Shown in pieces: positions 8,695-16,542 of a DNA stretch of 64,000 bases. The position numbers were made by a program, and so were the translations under genes. The notes below the pieces were generated by a model. That model did no database searches. It worked only from the letters and a program-made list of their open reading frames with translations, and had not been told where the DNA came from. The stretch comes from an uncultured Candidatus Saccharibacteria bacterium (lineage in GTDB: Bacteria > Patescibacteriota > Saccharimonadia > Saccharimonadales > Saccharimonadaceae), in NCBI GenBank assembly GCA_947425245.1, contig CANDYU010000003.1, positions 1 through 64,000 on the forward strand. The letters run 5' to 3'. Within the stretch, counting starts at the first letter, position 1. Each line of letters begins with the position of its first letter.

Positions 8695-8890
8695 CGTCCG
8701 TAGCGGATATGCGGGTTCATCCTTGAATATGGTACGCGATCTCGGGACGAATGGTTGGCTCTGGACCAGCACGACCGCCAATGATGCACGCGGATATTAC
8801 CTAGGAATTAATGATGAAAATAGCGTCAGCCCGTCAAGCGGCCCGGACCATCGTTGGTATGCTTACCCCATCCGTTGTCTGGCGTACTAG
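8693..8890 (+). pseudogene. Start-less 3' cassette of a FISUMP-like surface domain (cassette b)
   Basis: An open frame of 65 codons reads FVRSGYAGSS, then NGWLWTST, then YAYPIRCLAY and TAG. Its first 14 bases and the 33 bases from 8868 to 8900 match cassettes a and c exactly, while the central part is unrelated in detail but keeps the same motif spacing. A TAG precedes it in frame and no start codon or ribosome site is present, so it is not an expressed gene as it stands. It faces away from cassette a, with about 100 bp between their 5' ends. Confidence 0.75.
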
Positions 8891-8904
8891 GTTAGATAGG
8901 TTTC

Positions 8905-9048
8905 GATATTATCATTTCACCTGCGAGGGTGGTTGGTTTTCTAGTCTGGTGACGCTCTCTTCGTCTAAAGACTCAGACCCGCGTCAGCCTAGAATAATCA
9001 AGACTAGAAAACCCAACCACACCTTCGACGCGGTGAAATGATAATATC
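8905..9048. repeat. Long nested inverted repeat, about 144 bp
   Basis: Outer arms 8905-8921 and 9032-9048 are perfect 17-bp complements. Inner arms 8929-8947 and 9001-9020 pair over 19 bp with a one-base bulge. A third short pair (TGACGC/GCGTCA) and a GTCT/AGAC hairpin lie inside. The whole folds as one long interrupted hairpin in either strand. It starts 5 bp after the conserved end of cassette b. It could be a small non-autonomous mobile element, a structured RNA or a recombination site. No ORF in it is credible. Confidence 0.7.
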
Positions 9049-9185
9049 TAATACATTGTGAGGGATTATTGATTAGAGTTTAGTCTTAAGGAATCAGCTT
9101 GCTGTTCTTTGGTAGGAGACCGAGAAATTGCATATTTAACAAAGCGGAGATTGTAGCATCTAAGTTGTTACAATAGCACCTATAC
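9049..9185. other. Short gene-free stretch
   Basis: I see no gene, tRNA or hairpin here. It separates the cassette island from the terminator of ppa. Confidence 0.5.
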
Positions 9186-9213
9186 AACCCCCAGATATAA
9201 CATATCCAGGGGT
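9186..9213 (-). terminator. Stem-loop downstream of ppa
   Basis: AACCCC.TGGATAT pairs with ATATCT.GGGGGTT on the minus strand just after the ppa stop. The U-run is poor (GTATAG), so it may act as a weak terminator or a 3'-end stabiliser. Confidence 0.55.
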
Positions 9214-9230
9214 TTGGCAAAACAGTAATT

Positions 9231-9761
9231 TTATTGCTGGTTCCAGCGATCGATAGCGTCTTTGATAACTTTCTTAGCTTCGTCGACTCCAGCAAACTCT
9301 TTAACTTCAGTTGAGCCTGGCTTCTTGAGATCCTTATAGTGATTAAAATGGAACTCAATTTGCTTAATTAGCTGTTTAGGCAAGTCTTCGAGGGTCTGGT
9401 AGGCGTCGCCATTATTACGATCATCAGCGACGACGGCGATAATCTTATCGTCGACTTCGTCACTATCAATAAACTTCATCACGCCAAGAACACGAGCTTT
9501 TGTATAAATGCCAGTCGTGAGCGGCTGGTCAGTAACAAGCAGAACATCAAGCTCGTCGCCATCTTCATCAAGAGTCTGAGGGATGAAACCATAGTTGGTT
9601 GGCTTTGCAAAAGCAATTGGCTCAATACGATCAAGCATAAAACAGGCATTCTTGCGATCCCACTCGATTTTATGGTTAGAACCAGTAGAGATTTCAACAA
9701 CTACATTAATCTCGCCGTTTTCATAATCACCAGGGGTGAGGATTTTATTAAAATCTGCCAT
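9231..9761 (-). CDS. ppa: Inorganic pyrophosphatase, family I
   Basis: This 176-residue cytoplasmic enzyme hydrolyses pyrophosphate to drive biosynthetic reactions such as aminoacylation and nucleic acid synthesis. The metal-binding signature EDGDELDVLL is present at about residue 65, preceded by YGFIPQTLDEDGD, and the basic N-terminal substrate loop is intact. The length is normal for the family. The promoter box TATAAT lies about 23 nt upstream of the ATG with an AAGGAG ribosome site, so this gene has a leader. RarA lies upstream on the same strand. Confidence 0.96.
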   Translation of the reverse strand: MADFNKILTPGDYENGEINVVVEISTGSNHKIEWDRKNACFMLDRIEPIAFAKPTNYGFIPQTLDEDGDELDVLLVTDQPLTTGIYTKARVLGVMKFIDSDEVDDKIIAVVADDRNNGDAYQTLEDLPKQLIKQIEFHFNHYKDLKKPGSTEVKEFAGVDEAKKVIKDAIDRWNQQ

Positions 9762-9816
9762 AAAAACTCCTTTAGTTATGGATTAATTATAGCACACTCT
9801 GCGAGGTCGGGGTTGT

Positions 9817-11028
9817 TTATTTCTCGTTGTGGTTATGGGGCTTCTGGTTCGGGGAGCGAAAGATTTTTTCATGCTTGACATCGTCGGGCAAATAAGACTT
9901 ATCAAGATGAAAGCCGGCAGTCCATTGCTGACCTTGACCAAAACCGAGGTCCTTCATGAGCTTAGTCGGGGCATTGCGAAGCCAGGTTGGAACTGGGCAG
10001 CCCATGCTGCGGCGTGCAACTTCTTTAGCTTTAGTCCAGGCATCGTAAGTATCACGGTTCTTTTTAGCCTTAGCAAGCACAGTCGCAACATGACTTAAAA
10101 TAATCTCGCCTTCCGGCATACCGACGCGTTCGATAGCCTGGAAACAGCTAACGGCCAGGTTCAAAGCACCATTCCCCGCCAAGCCAATATCCTCGGAGGC
10201 AAAAATCACCATACGCCGAGCAATGAACTTAGGGTCTTCCCCGCTCTCAACCATGCGAGCAAGATAATAGAGTGTCGCGTCAACATCGGAACCACGCATG
10301 GACTTAATAAAAGCAGAGGTGTTATCATAATGATAATCGCCAGACTTATCATAGAGAGGCATTTTTTTGCCTACAGCGGTCTCAACCACATTCTCATCAA
10401 CCAATTTAGCGAGGCTAAGAGATAGCTCGAGGTCGCCCAGGGCTGATCTAGCATCACCACCGCTGAGGTCAGCGAGGTAGTTGATAGCTTCTTTTGTGAC
10501 GCGTTGCTCGGCCTTTTCGGCAGCGATGGCTCGCTCAAGCACCCGAACGACGTCTGATTTTTTGAGGCCAGACACAATGACGACGCGGGAACGGGAAAGA
10601 AGCGGTGAAATAACTTCAAAGCTAGGATTTTCCGTCGTTGCACCGATGAGGATAATCAGGCCAGACTCGACATGGGGCAAGAAGGCATCTTGTTGAGCCT
10701 TGTTGAAACGATGGATTTCATCTACAAATAGCACCGTGCGAATCTTAAGATTCCAGTTTGTACGAGCTCGCTCGACCACTTCTTCGACATCCTTTTTATG
10801 AGCAGTGACAGCAGAGAGTTCGACAAAGTCAGCTTTAAATTCTCGGGCCAGAATACGGGCGAGGGTGGTTTTACCGGTTCCGGGAGGACCCCAAAAAATC
10901 AGGTTGACCGGCTCAGCCTTTTTAACAATCTCGGTGAGGATTTTACCATCGCCAATGATTGCGTCTTGCCCAATCACCTCGTCAAGCGTCTGCGGTCGCA
11001 TGCGCTCCGCAAGAGGAACTCGGTTCAT
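9817..11028 (-). CDS. rarA: Replication-associated recombination protein A (RarA/MgsA AAA ATPase)
   Basis: The 403-residue AAA+ ATPase acts at stalled replication forks. Visible motifs are LAERMRPQTLDEVIGQD, Walker A GPPGTGKTTLA, Walker B LFVDEIHRFNKAQQD, sensor region GATTENPSFEV, and the C-terminal oligomerisation block with ASEDIGLA and GMPEGEIIL. Length is close to the usual 430-450. On the minus strand TAAGAT (11035-11040) ends 6 nt before the ATG without a ribosome site, giving a predicted leaderless transcript. The upstream gene ends at a clear terminator immediately before this promoter. Confidence 0.95.
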   Translation of the reverse strand: MNRVPLAERMRPQTLDEVIGQDAIIGDGKILTEIVKKAEPVNLIFWGPPGTGKTTLARILAREFKADFVELSAVTAHKKDVEEVVERARTNWNLKIRTVLFVDEIHRFNKAQQDAFLPHVESGLIILIGATTENPSFEVISPLLSRSRVVIVSGLKKSDVVRVLERAIAAEKAEQRVTKEAINYLADLSGGDARSALGDLELSLSLAKLVDENVVETAVGKKMPLYDKSGDYHYDNTSAFIKSMRGSDVDATLYYLARMVESGEDPKFIARRMVIFASEDIGLAGNGALNLAVSCFQAIERVGMPEGEIILSHVATVLAKAKKNRDTYDAWTKAKEVARRSMGCPVPTWLRNAPTKLMKDLGFGQGQQWTAGFHLDKSYLPDDVKHEKIFRSPNQKPHNHNEK

Positions 11029-11045
11029 AGCTTTATCTTAACATG

Positions 11046-11070
11046 AAAAAACCGCCTTTTGCAAGGCGGT
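11046..11070 (-). terminator. Intrinsic terminator
   Basis: ACCGCC/GGCGGT arms (11051-11070) are followed on the minus strand by TTTTTT. It ends the transcript of the hypothetical gene at 11078 and lies directly against the rarA promoter. Confidence 0.88.
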
Positions 11071-11077
11071 GAGAGGC

Positions 11078-11938
11078 TTAGCTATGATTGTGTACTAATC
11101 TTTTAACTAAGTCGTCCAACTCATTAGAGTCCTCCTGATTGAGGGCATAGACTCTAGTGACCTCATTGATAGACACCAGCACGCCGTCCGCCCCAACGGT
11201 CGACATTTTACCACCAGCAGCACGAATAGCGGCTCGAAGATTTAGGTGATGAGCGAGATACCTCTCTTCGGCCTCCCGTCGACGTGCCATAATGGCAGCA
11301 TGTTTCTCAAAAGCCTCAACACGAGCCATCCAGCGTTCGACTTCATACTGGCTTAAAGCGTAGGTTCTCTCTTCTTCATCGAAGACCCTGAGTATGAGAC
11401 GCCAGCCGTTGCCCTCCAGACTAACGCGAGCATCGGGACGCTCATAATAGAGGTCCGGTAGCTTCTTTAATCGAGCCTGAGTGTGATTAACAACCTCGAT
11501 TAGTTGAGCTTGGGTTAACTGCGGACGGTTCAGCTCCCAACCGAGTCTTACTGTATGAAGAGATGTATCCCATCCATAAGGGTTGGCGTAGTCGATCAGA
11601 GAGTCGTGTTGATCCCTAATATTATCCTCTAACCGCTCAACGGTCTGAAGTGCCTCCGCAGTCAACTGCGAGGGTACGTGGTGCGACCAGAAATTATGAT
11701 ACTGGCTGGTTTTTGACCAGCCTAAGGACAATTCATCCTCCTGCACATGATGCCAGATTGTAATCTGGTCATCGACGGTCGCGTCATTCATCGACAGCAC
11801 CTCGTCTGGTTCACGCAAAGAACCGTCTGGCCGGACAACATAAGCACTACTAGTAGGCAGACCACTCCGGGTAGCACGATGGAACACGAAGCGGCTTTGG
11901 TTCTGATCCTGAGTCTGTTTTTTGGTTTTTCTTTTCAT
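11078..11938 (-). CDS. Hypothetical protein, charged and soluble
   Basis: I do not recognise this 286-residue protein. It has a basic N-terminus (MKRKTKKQTQDQNQ), no signal peptide or membrane segment, and a helical Arg/Glu/Ala-rich stretch at about 200-245 (RVEAFEKHAAIMARRREAEE) that may form a coiled coil. A longer frame extends upstream, but the start at 11938 follows TAAGGAGG at ideal spacing, and the extension reads like untranslated leader. The leader of about 200 nt has two tight hairpins just before the ribosome site. It has its own promoter-like TACTAT box and its own terminator, so it is a single-gene transcript. Confidence 0.7.
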   Translation of the reverse strand: MKRKTKKQTQDQNQSRFVFHRATRSGLPTSSAYVVRPDGSLREPDEVLSMNDATVDDQITIWHHVQEDELSLGWSKTSQYHNFWSHHVPSQLTAEALQTVERLEDNIRDQHDSLIDYANPYGWDTSLHTVRLGWELNRPQLTQAQLIEVVNHTQARLKKLPDLYYERPDARVSLEGNGWRLILRVFDEEERTYALSQYEVERWMARVEAFEKHAAIMARRREAEERYLAHHLNLRAAIRAAGGKMSTVGADGVLVSINEVTRVYALNQEDSNELDDLVKRLVHNHS

Positions 11939-12165
11939 TTTTTCCTCCTTATACCCCGTGGGGAGATGTGCCATAAATGGCACAAAAACGAGACAATAAC
12001 GCCCAATTCTCGTCTTTGGGCCACTTATGAATGAAAAGAAAGTAATTCTAAATAAGGATCTTGGGGGCGTAAGGACTAACTTTTCGCAAATGTGATTTCT
12101 CAACATAAGACTATGAAAAACTTGGTCGGGTATATCTCCACCCCTATTCTTGCATAGTAGCACAC
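11939..12165 (-). promoter_or_regulatory. Long structured 5' leader of the gene at 11078
   Basis: On the minus strand a TACTAT -10-like box near 12152 precedes about 200 nt of leader. A perfect hairpin TGTGCCATAAATGGCACA (11967-11984) and a CCCC/GGGG hairpin (11954-11963) lie immediately upstream of the AAGGAGG site. Such placement could gate ribosome access. No known riboswitch consensus is recognised. Confidence 0.5.
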
Positions 12166-12197
12166 TTTGTTATTTTTGTCAATAATTATTTGACATT

Positions 12198-12872
12198 TTA
12201 GAGATTTTGGAAAGAAGTATTTGCAATTTGGGTGATAGGTGGTAAGTGCTGATCGAGACGCTCAACTTTAATAGCCCAGGAAAGCTGATTCGCGAGAAGA
12301 AAGCGAGCAAGCTTGATTTCATTAGCAGAGATAGGGCCGCGAGGGTCGGGACGCAAGGCCAACTCAGCATTATCCCATACATAGCGACGTTCGGACGAAA
12401 GGTCTTCCCCATTAATGTCGCAGAGAAAGTTGACGGTTTCACCGCTGATGCTTGCGAGATTAAGGTTAAACCAAGTTGAGATAACTGGGATTGGAAGATT
12501 CATATTAAGACCATTGAGGCTTTGAACCAACAATGAGTAGTGTTCGGGGATGCTGACCTGTTCGGCGGCTCGATCAAGGCGTTTGAGGAAGGTACCAGCT
12601 AATTCTAATCGATCAAGATCAGAAAGAATATTACCAAAAAAACGGAGCATCTTAGCACTGGTGAGCGTTCCGAGACTAGAACGGCCTTGATGGATTACTA
12701 CGTCAGTAACGGAAAAAGGCTCAATACCACCGGCGAGGCGAGATTTCTCTTTGCGGACGCCGCGAGCCAAAACAGCAACTTTCCCTTCTGGGGTGAGAAG
12801 ATTCAAAATGCGGTCGGATTCGCCATAATTGGTACGACGCAGTACAATAGCTTTGGTGCGGAGATCTTTCAT
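12198..12872 (-). CDS. recO: DNA repair protein RecO
   Basis: The 224-residue protein loads RecA onto SSB-coated DNA with RecR. The N-terminal OB-fold block KAIVLRRTNYGESDRIL and TPEGKVAVLARGVRKEKSR is typical, followed by the helical domain with LELAGTFLKRLDRAAEQ. The usual C-terminal zinc-finger cysteines are largely missing (one Cys in LCDINGEDL). Its ATG overlaps the stop of the response regulator gene by 4 nt, so the two are translationally coupled. Confidence 0.9.
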   Translation of the reverse strand: MKDLRTKAIVLRRTNYGESDRILNLLTPEGKVAVLARGVRKEKSRLAGGIEPFSVTDVVIHQGRSSLGTLTSAKMLRFFGNILSDLDRLELAGTFLKRLDRAAEQVSIPEHYSLLVQSLNGLNMNLPIPVISTWFNLNLASISGETVNFLCDINGEDLSSERRYVWDNAELALRPDPRGPISANEIKLARFLLANQLSWAIKVERLDQHLPPITQIANTSFQNL

Positions 12873-13525
12873 GGGGCTTGGTTGGGTTCGGGTGGCAGGT
12901 CGCTGAGGCTGGACTGGAGCTTAGCAAGGCCAGAGAGTGGCTCGGCGGAATCCGAACTAGATGAAGGCAAGGTGGATGAAGAATGGGTTGTGGGTTGTTC
13001 GCTATTTGGAGGATTAACGGTATGAGCGGCGTTTTTAACTTGGACGGCTTGGGCAGTTTGAGTAGCGGCGAGCTCAAGGCCACTTTCGACGGCAGAACGG
13101 ATGTCTTCGGGGGTCATAGTGGTTTTGCTTAGAATCCGGAAGACGCCGTAATGCTCAAGATTATGTCCGGACAGGTCAAGGTTTGTAATAATGGCGACTG
13201 GGATACGCATTGTGTCGCTGTATGAGGCTAGCTCATTGAGCAGCGTAAAACCATCGGGACCAGTTAGGGCGATGTCAAGCAGAATCACATCCGGAATCTC
13301 TTCTTGTAAGCCTGCCATAGCGGCTATCGCATCGTTAAAGATACGGGTTTGGGGATTATCGTCATTCGCAGGCTTAGACATTTCCTCTGGTGTCATGGCG
13401 GCAACCTGCTCAGCGGTTAAGATAGTCGGATGTCGGTCATTAGGGTAAGTAGTAGCACCCGTAGCAGCTAGGGCTATACATTCCGCCATGATTGGTTCGT
13501 CTTCAACAATAAAAACTAAACTCAT
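12869..13525 (-). CDS. Response regulator receiver protein without a DNA-binding domain
   Basis: The 218-residue protein has a receiver domain: acidic pocket VEDEP at residue 7, phospho-acceptor Asp in DVILLDIALTGPDGF (near residue 83), the switch residue region AIITNLD, and the conserved Lys in RILSKTT. Between beta1 and beta3 there is an extra segment (about residues 22-68) compared with a standard receiver. The C-terminal 60 residues are a Ser/Pro-rich tail with no helix-turn-helix, so output is probably by protein contact. The ribosome site is AAGGAG 5 nt before ATG. It sits between its histidine kinase and recO in one operon. Confidence 0.85.
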   Translation of the reverse strand: MSLVFIVEDEPIMAECIALAATGATTYPNDRHPTILTAEQVAAMTPEEMSKPANDDNPQTRIFNDAIAAMAGLQEEIPDVILLDIALTGPDGFTLLNELASYSDTMRIPVAIITNLDLSGHNLEHYGVFRILSKTTMTPEDIRSAVESGLELAATQTAQAVQVKNAAHTVNPPNSEQPTTHSSSTLPSSSSDSAEPLSGLAKLQSSLSDLPPEPNQAP

Positions 13526-13541
13526 AGTTCTCCTTTAGTGA

Positions 13542-14234
13542 TTAGATTGGTAACATAGTTTGTGTTGATGGTAGGAGGTCAAGAAAGAAGGTCGTACCGT
13601 CGTGGTGACGGATGGCATTAAGTCGGCTATGCATTTGGTCGGCGAAGCGAGAAGCCAGGTAGAGACCGAGACTAGAGCTACTGGGCCGCATGGCAATATG
13701 GATAGGGGGGCAAGCAAGTATGCCGGATTGAAGCTCGTGCCACAGCTTCGTAGGAAGTGCTGGACCATAATCACGAATACCAACGCGAACGTGGCCTTTA
13801 TGCTCAGAGACTGACAGTTCACTGCAGCTATTATCATTCGTATAATGCAAGGCATTAAGGCAGAGGTGGTAGACTATACTATGTAACAGGTCACGATTGG
13901 CGGAGGCGAGGCGAGTTTTATTGAGATAGGAGGTATGAATCCGGCAACCTTCTAGGCGACTAAGCAAGGTGATTTCGCGTAAAACCGAATCGCAAACACC
14001 GCGAATGCTCACCGGCTCCATAGTAAATAGGCCGTCTTGAAGCCGCGACATGCGTTCAAGATCTTCGATTTGGCGGAGGGTGTGGTCGGAGATTTGGATG
14101 AGTCGCGACTCCATCCGAGAACGCTGGTCAGGCGTAGTAGCTAAGTCGAGGCTAAGGGCGAGTTGACGCATGAGACATAGCGGCGTTTTTAGCTCGTGTG
14201 CAATAGCGGTGACACTTTTTACCTCCTCAAACAT
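13542..14234 (-). CDS. Soluble sensor histidine kinase
   Basis: The 230-residue kinase has no membrane helix and no recognisable sensor domain. It begins almost directly with the dimerisation helix and phospho-acceptor His (AIAHELKTPLCLMRQ, His near residue 13). It continues to an ATPase domain with N-box HSIVYHLCLNALHYTND, G1 region VGIRDYGPALP and G2 SSLGLYLASRFAD. It presumably phosphorylates the receiver encoded 16 nt downstream. The promoter TATAAT (14241-14246 on the minus strand) ends 6 nt before ATG, so the operon mRNA is predicted to be leaderless. Confidence 0.87.
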   Translation of the reverse strand: MFEEVKSVTAIAHELKTPLCLMRQLALSLDLATTPDQRSRMESRLIQISDHTLRQIEDLERMSRLQDGLFTMEPVSIRGVCDSVLREITLLSRLEGCRIHTSYLNKTRLASANRDLLHSIVYHLCLNALHYTNDNSCSELSVSEHKGHVRVGIRDYGPALPTKLWHELQSGILACPPIHIAMRPSSSSLGLYLASRFADQMHSRLNAIRHHDGTTFFLDLLPSTQTMLPI

Positions 14235-14267
14235 AGGTTAATTATAGCACACTTTTGACCCTGGAGG

Positions 14268-15152
14268 CTATTCAACAAAAGTTACGGTGTCGAGAAGCTT
14301 GTAGAACTCATCAAGGAAGAGCTCAGCGTCGGTTTGGAGGACGACGGTTTTGTCCCTGATCTTAAAAATCGCCACCGCCCCACGCAGGTTGCGTGAGATC
14401 TCGCCGGTGTAGATATTGGCTACTGCACTGCCAATATTGCGAGTCGAGACAGCGACAGTGCCATTTCTTAAAGCCGTGTCGTAAGTACGAATAACACTGT
14501 CGAAGGATTGATTCTGGATCATAACACGCAAGGCATTAATCGTAGTAGTACTGACTGGCTGAACTTCACCGGGATTTAAATATGCTTCAAAATCGCCGCC
14601 ACTCGCCGCATCTTTTGCGATATAGACGTTCCAGGTTTTAGGATATTCAAAACTTAGACTACCGTAGTCGGACGGCCCAGAGAAGGTTTTATATGGGTAT
14701 TTTTCGCGTTCGGTAAACTCATTTTCAAGTTTGGCAGTGTTTTCAGAAACGGCAATCGCCACGGCGGCATCAATCTGGCCGTCAACGTCTGTTTTTACAG
14801 TGTCCCATTCCATGTATTTCCAGATGAACAGACCAGCAAATGTAATGGCAATAAGACAAGCGAAGACAAGTGCGACGGTCTCGACCCAGCCATGACGCCT
14901 CGGAGCAAGATCTTCGGCCGTAAGCGGCGAAGCGAGAGGCTGATTATGAGCCCGCGGAGCAGTTCCGGGGGCAGATGGAGCGAAGCCGAGTTGAGGCTGG
15001 CTGGTTGGCGTGGCGAGATTTTGGGTAGAATCAACTGCGGTAGCAGCAGGGTTTGGTTGAGGGTTTTGAGCGGTAGGATGAGTTGGATTCGTGGATGGAG
15101 AATAAGGAGTCGGTTGGCTCGGGTTAGGAATCAATGATTGGTCGTTTTGCAT
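14268..15152 (-). CDS. Single-pass membrane protein of unknown function
   Basis: The 294-residue protein has a Pro/Gln/Asn-rich, probably disordered cytoplasmic N-terminus (about 1-90), one transmembrane helix (VETVALVFACLIAITFAGLF, near 90-112) and an extracytoplasmic domain of about 175 residues containing YGSLSFEYPKTWNVYI. That last stretch resembles PsbP/lipoprotein-like beta domains, but I cannot assign a family. The layout resembles the unrelated protein at 55313. TATAAT lies 6 nt before the ATG (leaderless). It is upstream of the kinase operon, which has its own promoter. Confidence 0.75.
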   Translation of the reverse strand: MQNDQSLIPNPSQPTPYSPSTNPTHPTAQNPQPNPAATAVDSTQNLATPTSQPQLGFAPSAPGTAPRAHNQPLASPLTAEDLAPRRHGWVETVALVFACLIAITFAGLFIWKYMEWDTVKTDVDGQIDAAVAIAVSENTAKLENEFTEREKYPYKTFSGPSDYGSLSFEYPKTWNVYIAKDAASGGDFEAYLNPGEVQPVSTTTINALRVMIQNQSFDSVIRTYDTALRNGTVAVSTRNIGSAVANIYTGEISRNLRGAVAIFKIRDKTVVLQTDAELFLDEFYKLLDTVTFVE

Positions 15153-15173
15153 GGTTTTATTATAGCACGAGTT

Positions 15174-15410
15174 TTATGCTTTCGTAAAATCGGCGATGAT
15201 TTTTACTTCATTCTTGAACTGTTCAAGATCTTTTTGGATTGAGTTTGCTAGCTCGGCTACTTGCTTATAACGAGGGATGGCGTGATCAAGATTAAAATCA
15301 TCACTGTAGAACCACTCGATTAATTCGTCTAAGTACCTAATCCTATCTTCAATGCTGTTTTGGCTGGACGCCGTGTCAATTTGTTTGTTATTTGGGTCTT
15401 TTTTCGACAT
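15174..15410 (-). CDS. xseB: Exodeoxyribonuclease VII small subunit
   Basis: The 78-residue helical protein fits XseB by size, by the pattern SIEDRIRYLDELIEWFYSDDFNLDHAIPRYKQ split by charged residues, and by its position directly after xseA, with which it overlaps by 23 nt. Exonuclease VII degrades single-stranded DNA from either end. A GGAG site lies inside the end of xseA. The sequence is divergent, so context carries much of the weight. Confidence 0.8.
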   Translation of the reverse strand: MSKKDPNNKQIDTASSQNSIEDRIRYLDELIEWFYSDDFNLDHAIPRYKQVAELANSIQKDLEQFKNEVKIIADFTKA

Positions 15411-16542
15411 GCTTAATCTCCGCAGTTATGGTTTGTTGGTATGTAGAAACTTCGATCACTTCTCCGGGTGAAAGTTTGCCGCGAACGATAGCATAGCCGC
15501 GACGAAGGATATTTTCGGGATTGAGCGAAGCAAGGAGTTTCTTAGCCTCAGAAAGATGCTGGATTCTAGTATCAACTTGATGGCCGAGACTAATGGCAAC
15601 TTGCTGCAATTTATGAGCTTGGGTCTCTTGGACTTTTGTGATACATTCAGCTAAATAATTGGGCAGGCGGGATATAGCAGTATTAATTTGAAGCTGAACC
15701 TGGCGACGGTCCTTAGTAAGAAGTTCAGCGGCATTAGAAGGGGTTGAGGCTTGCACATCAGCAACCAGGTCGCACAGGCTCTCATCGACTTCATGGCCAA
15801 TGCCGGTTATCGTAGGGATACGACTGGCAGCTAGAGCTCTTGCGAGATGTTCATCGTTAAAAGCAGAAAGATCATCCGCACTGCCTCCGCCACGGATAAT
15901 AGCGATGACATCGACGTCATTTTGTTGGTTAAAAAAATCCAGGGCACGAATGATTTGTTCTGGTGCTGCTATTCCCTGGACTGTTGTATTGGCGGTATAA
16001 ATACTAAGGTCACCCCATCGGTTGCCGAGGATTTTGAGAAAATCATGATATCCGGCCGCACCCGTCGAAGAGATGACGCCGATTTTAGCGATGCGGTCTG
16101 GAAGTAGGCGTTTTTTAGCTGGGTTGAACAGCCCTTCCATCGCTAGTTTCTTTTTTAATAACTCAAAACTCTTTTTAATACTGCCTTCGCCGATTGGTAA
16201 AATAGCATGGACGGTGAGCGAAAAACGTCCCCAGTTAGTAACTTTAGGGGTTGCCTTGATACGGATTTTCATACCATCGGTGAGGGCAATATTCAGTTGT
16301 GAGAGTACCATAAAACAGTTTAAGTTGTAATCTGCTTCTTTGAGGTCGAAAAAGACCCATTTGCCTTGATTAATTTTAAAACTCGCAACTTCGCCTTCAA
16401 TGTAAACATCAGCGAATTCGGTCTCTAGAGTAAAATCACATTGTTCAATGAACTCCGAGACGGTGAGGGGGTTTTCTTTAATAGAATAGCTCGCTAGCGA
16501 ATCATCTTTGATGCGGAGCCACCCATCAAACCCCTCAAACAC
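15388..16542 (-). CDS. xseA: Exodeoxyribonuclease VII large subunit
   Basis: The 384-residue catalytic subunit has the N-terminal OB fold (NPLTVSEFIEQCDFTLE, VYIEGEVASFKINQGKWVFF) and the catalytic core GVISSTGAAGYHDFLKIL, RGGGSADDLSAFNDE, TGIGHEVDESLCDLVADV and STPSNAAELL. The GTG start at 16542 shares one base with the upstream stop codon, indicating translational coupling. About 20 residues precede the usual XseA N-terminus and no better start is visible. It is slightly shorter than the E. coli enzyme in the coiled-coil region. Confidence 0.93.
   Translation of the reverse strand: MFEGFDGWLRIKDDSLASYSIKENPLTVSEFIEQCDFTLETEFADVYIEGEVASFKINQGKWVFFDLKEADYNLNCFMVLSQLNIALTDGMKIRIKATPKVTNWGRFSLTVHAILPIGEGSIKKSFELLKKKLAMEGLFNPAKKRLLPDRIAKIGVISSTGAAGYHDFLKILGNRWGDLSIYTANTTVQGIAAPEQIIRALDFFNQQNDVDVIAIIRGGGSADDLSAFNDEHLARALAASRIPTITGIGHEVDESLCDLVADVQASTPSNAAELLTKDRRQVQLQINTAISRLPNYLAECITKVQETQAHKLQQVAISLGHQVDTRIQHLSEAKKLLASLNPENILRRGYAIVRGKLSPGEVIEVSTYQQTITAEIKHVEKRPK

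Noticed and set aside
8811-9041. 76-codon plus-strand frame across cassette b and the nested hairpin
   Set aside because: It is out of frame with the FISUMP-like reading, runs through the inverted repeat and has no ribosome site.
8866-9048. Integron attC site after cassette b (GTTAGAT resembles the R' core GTTRRRY)
   Set aside because: Only one end has such a core, the required second core site is missing, and no integrase of the IntI type is present.
12164-12197. Upstream extension of the gene at 11078 to the longest possible frame
   Set aside because: The extension lacks a ribosome site, overlaps the leader hairpins, and the start at 11938 has an ideal AAGGAGG.
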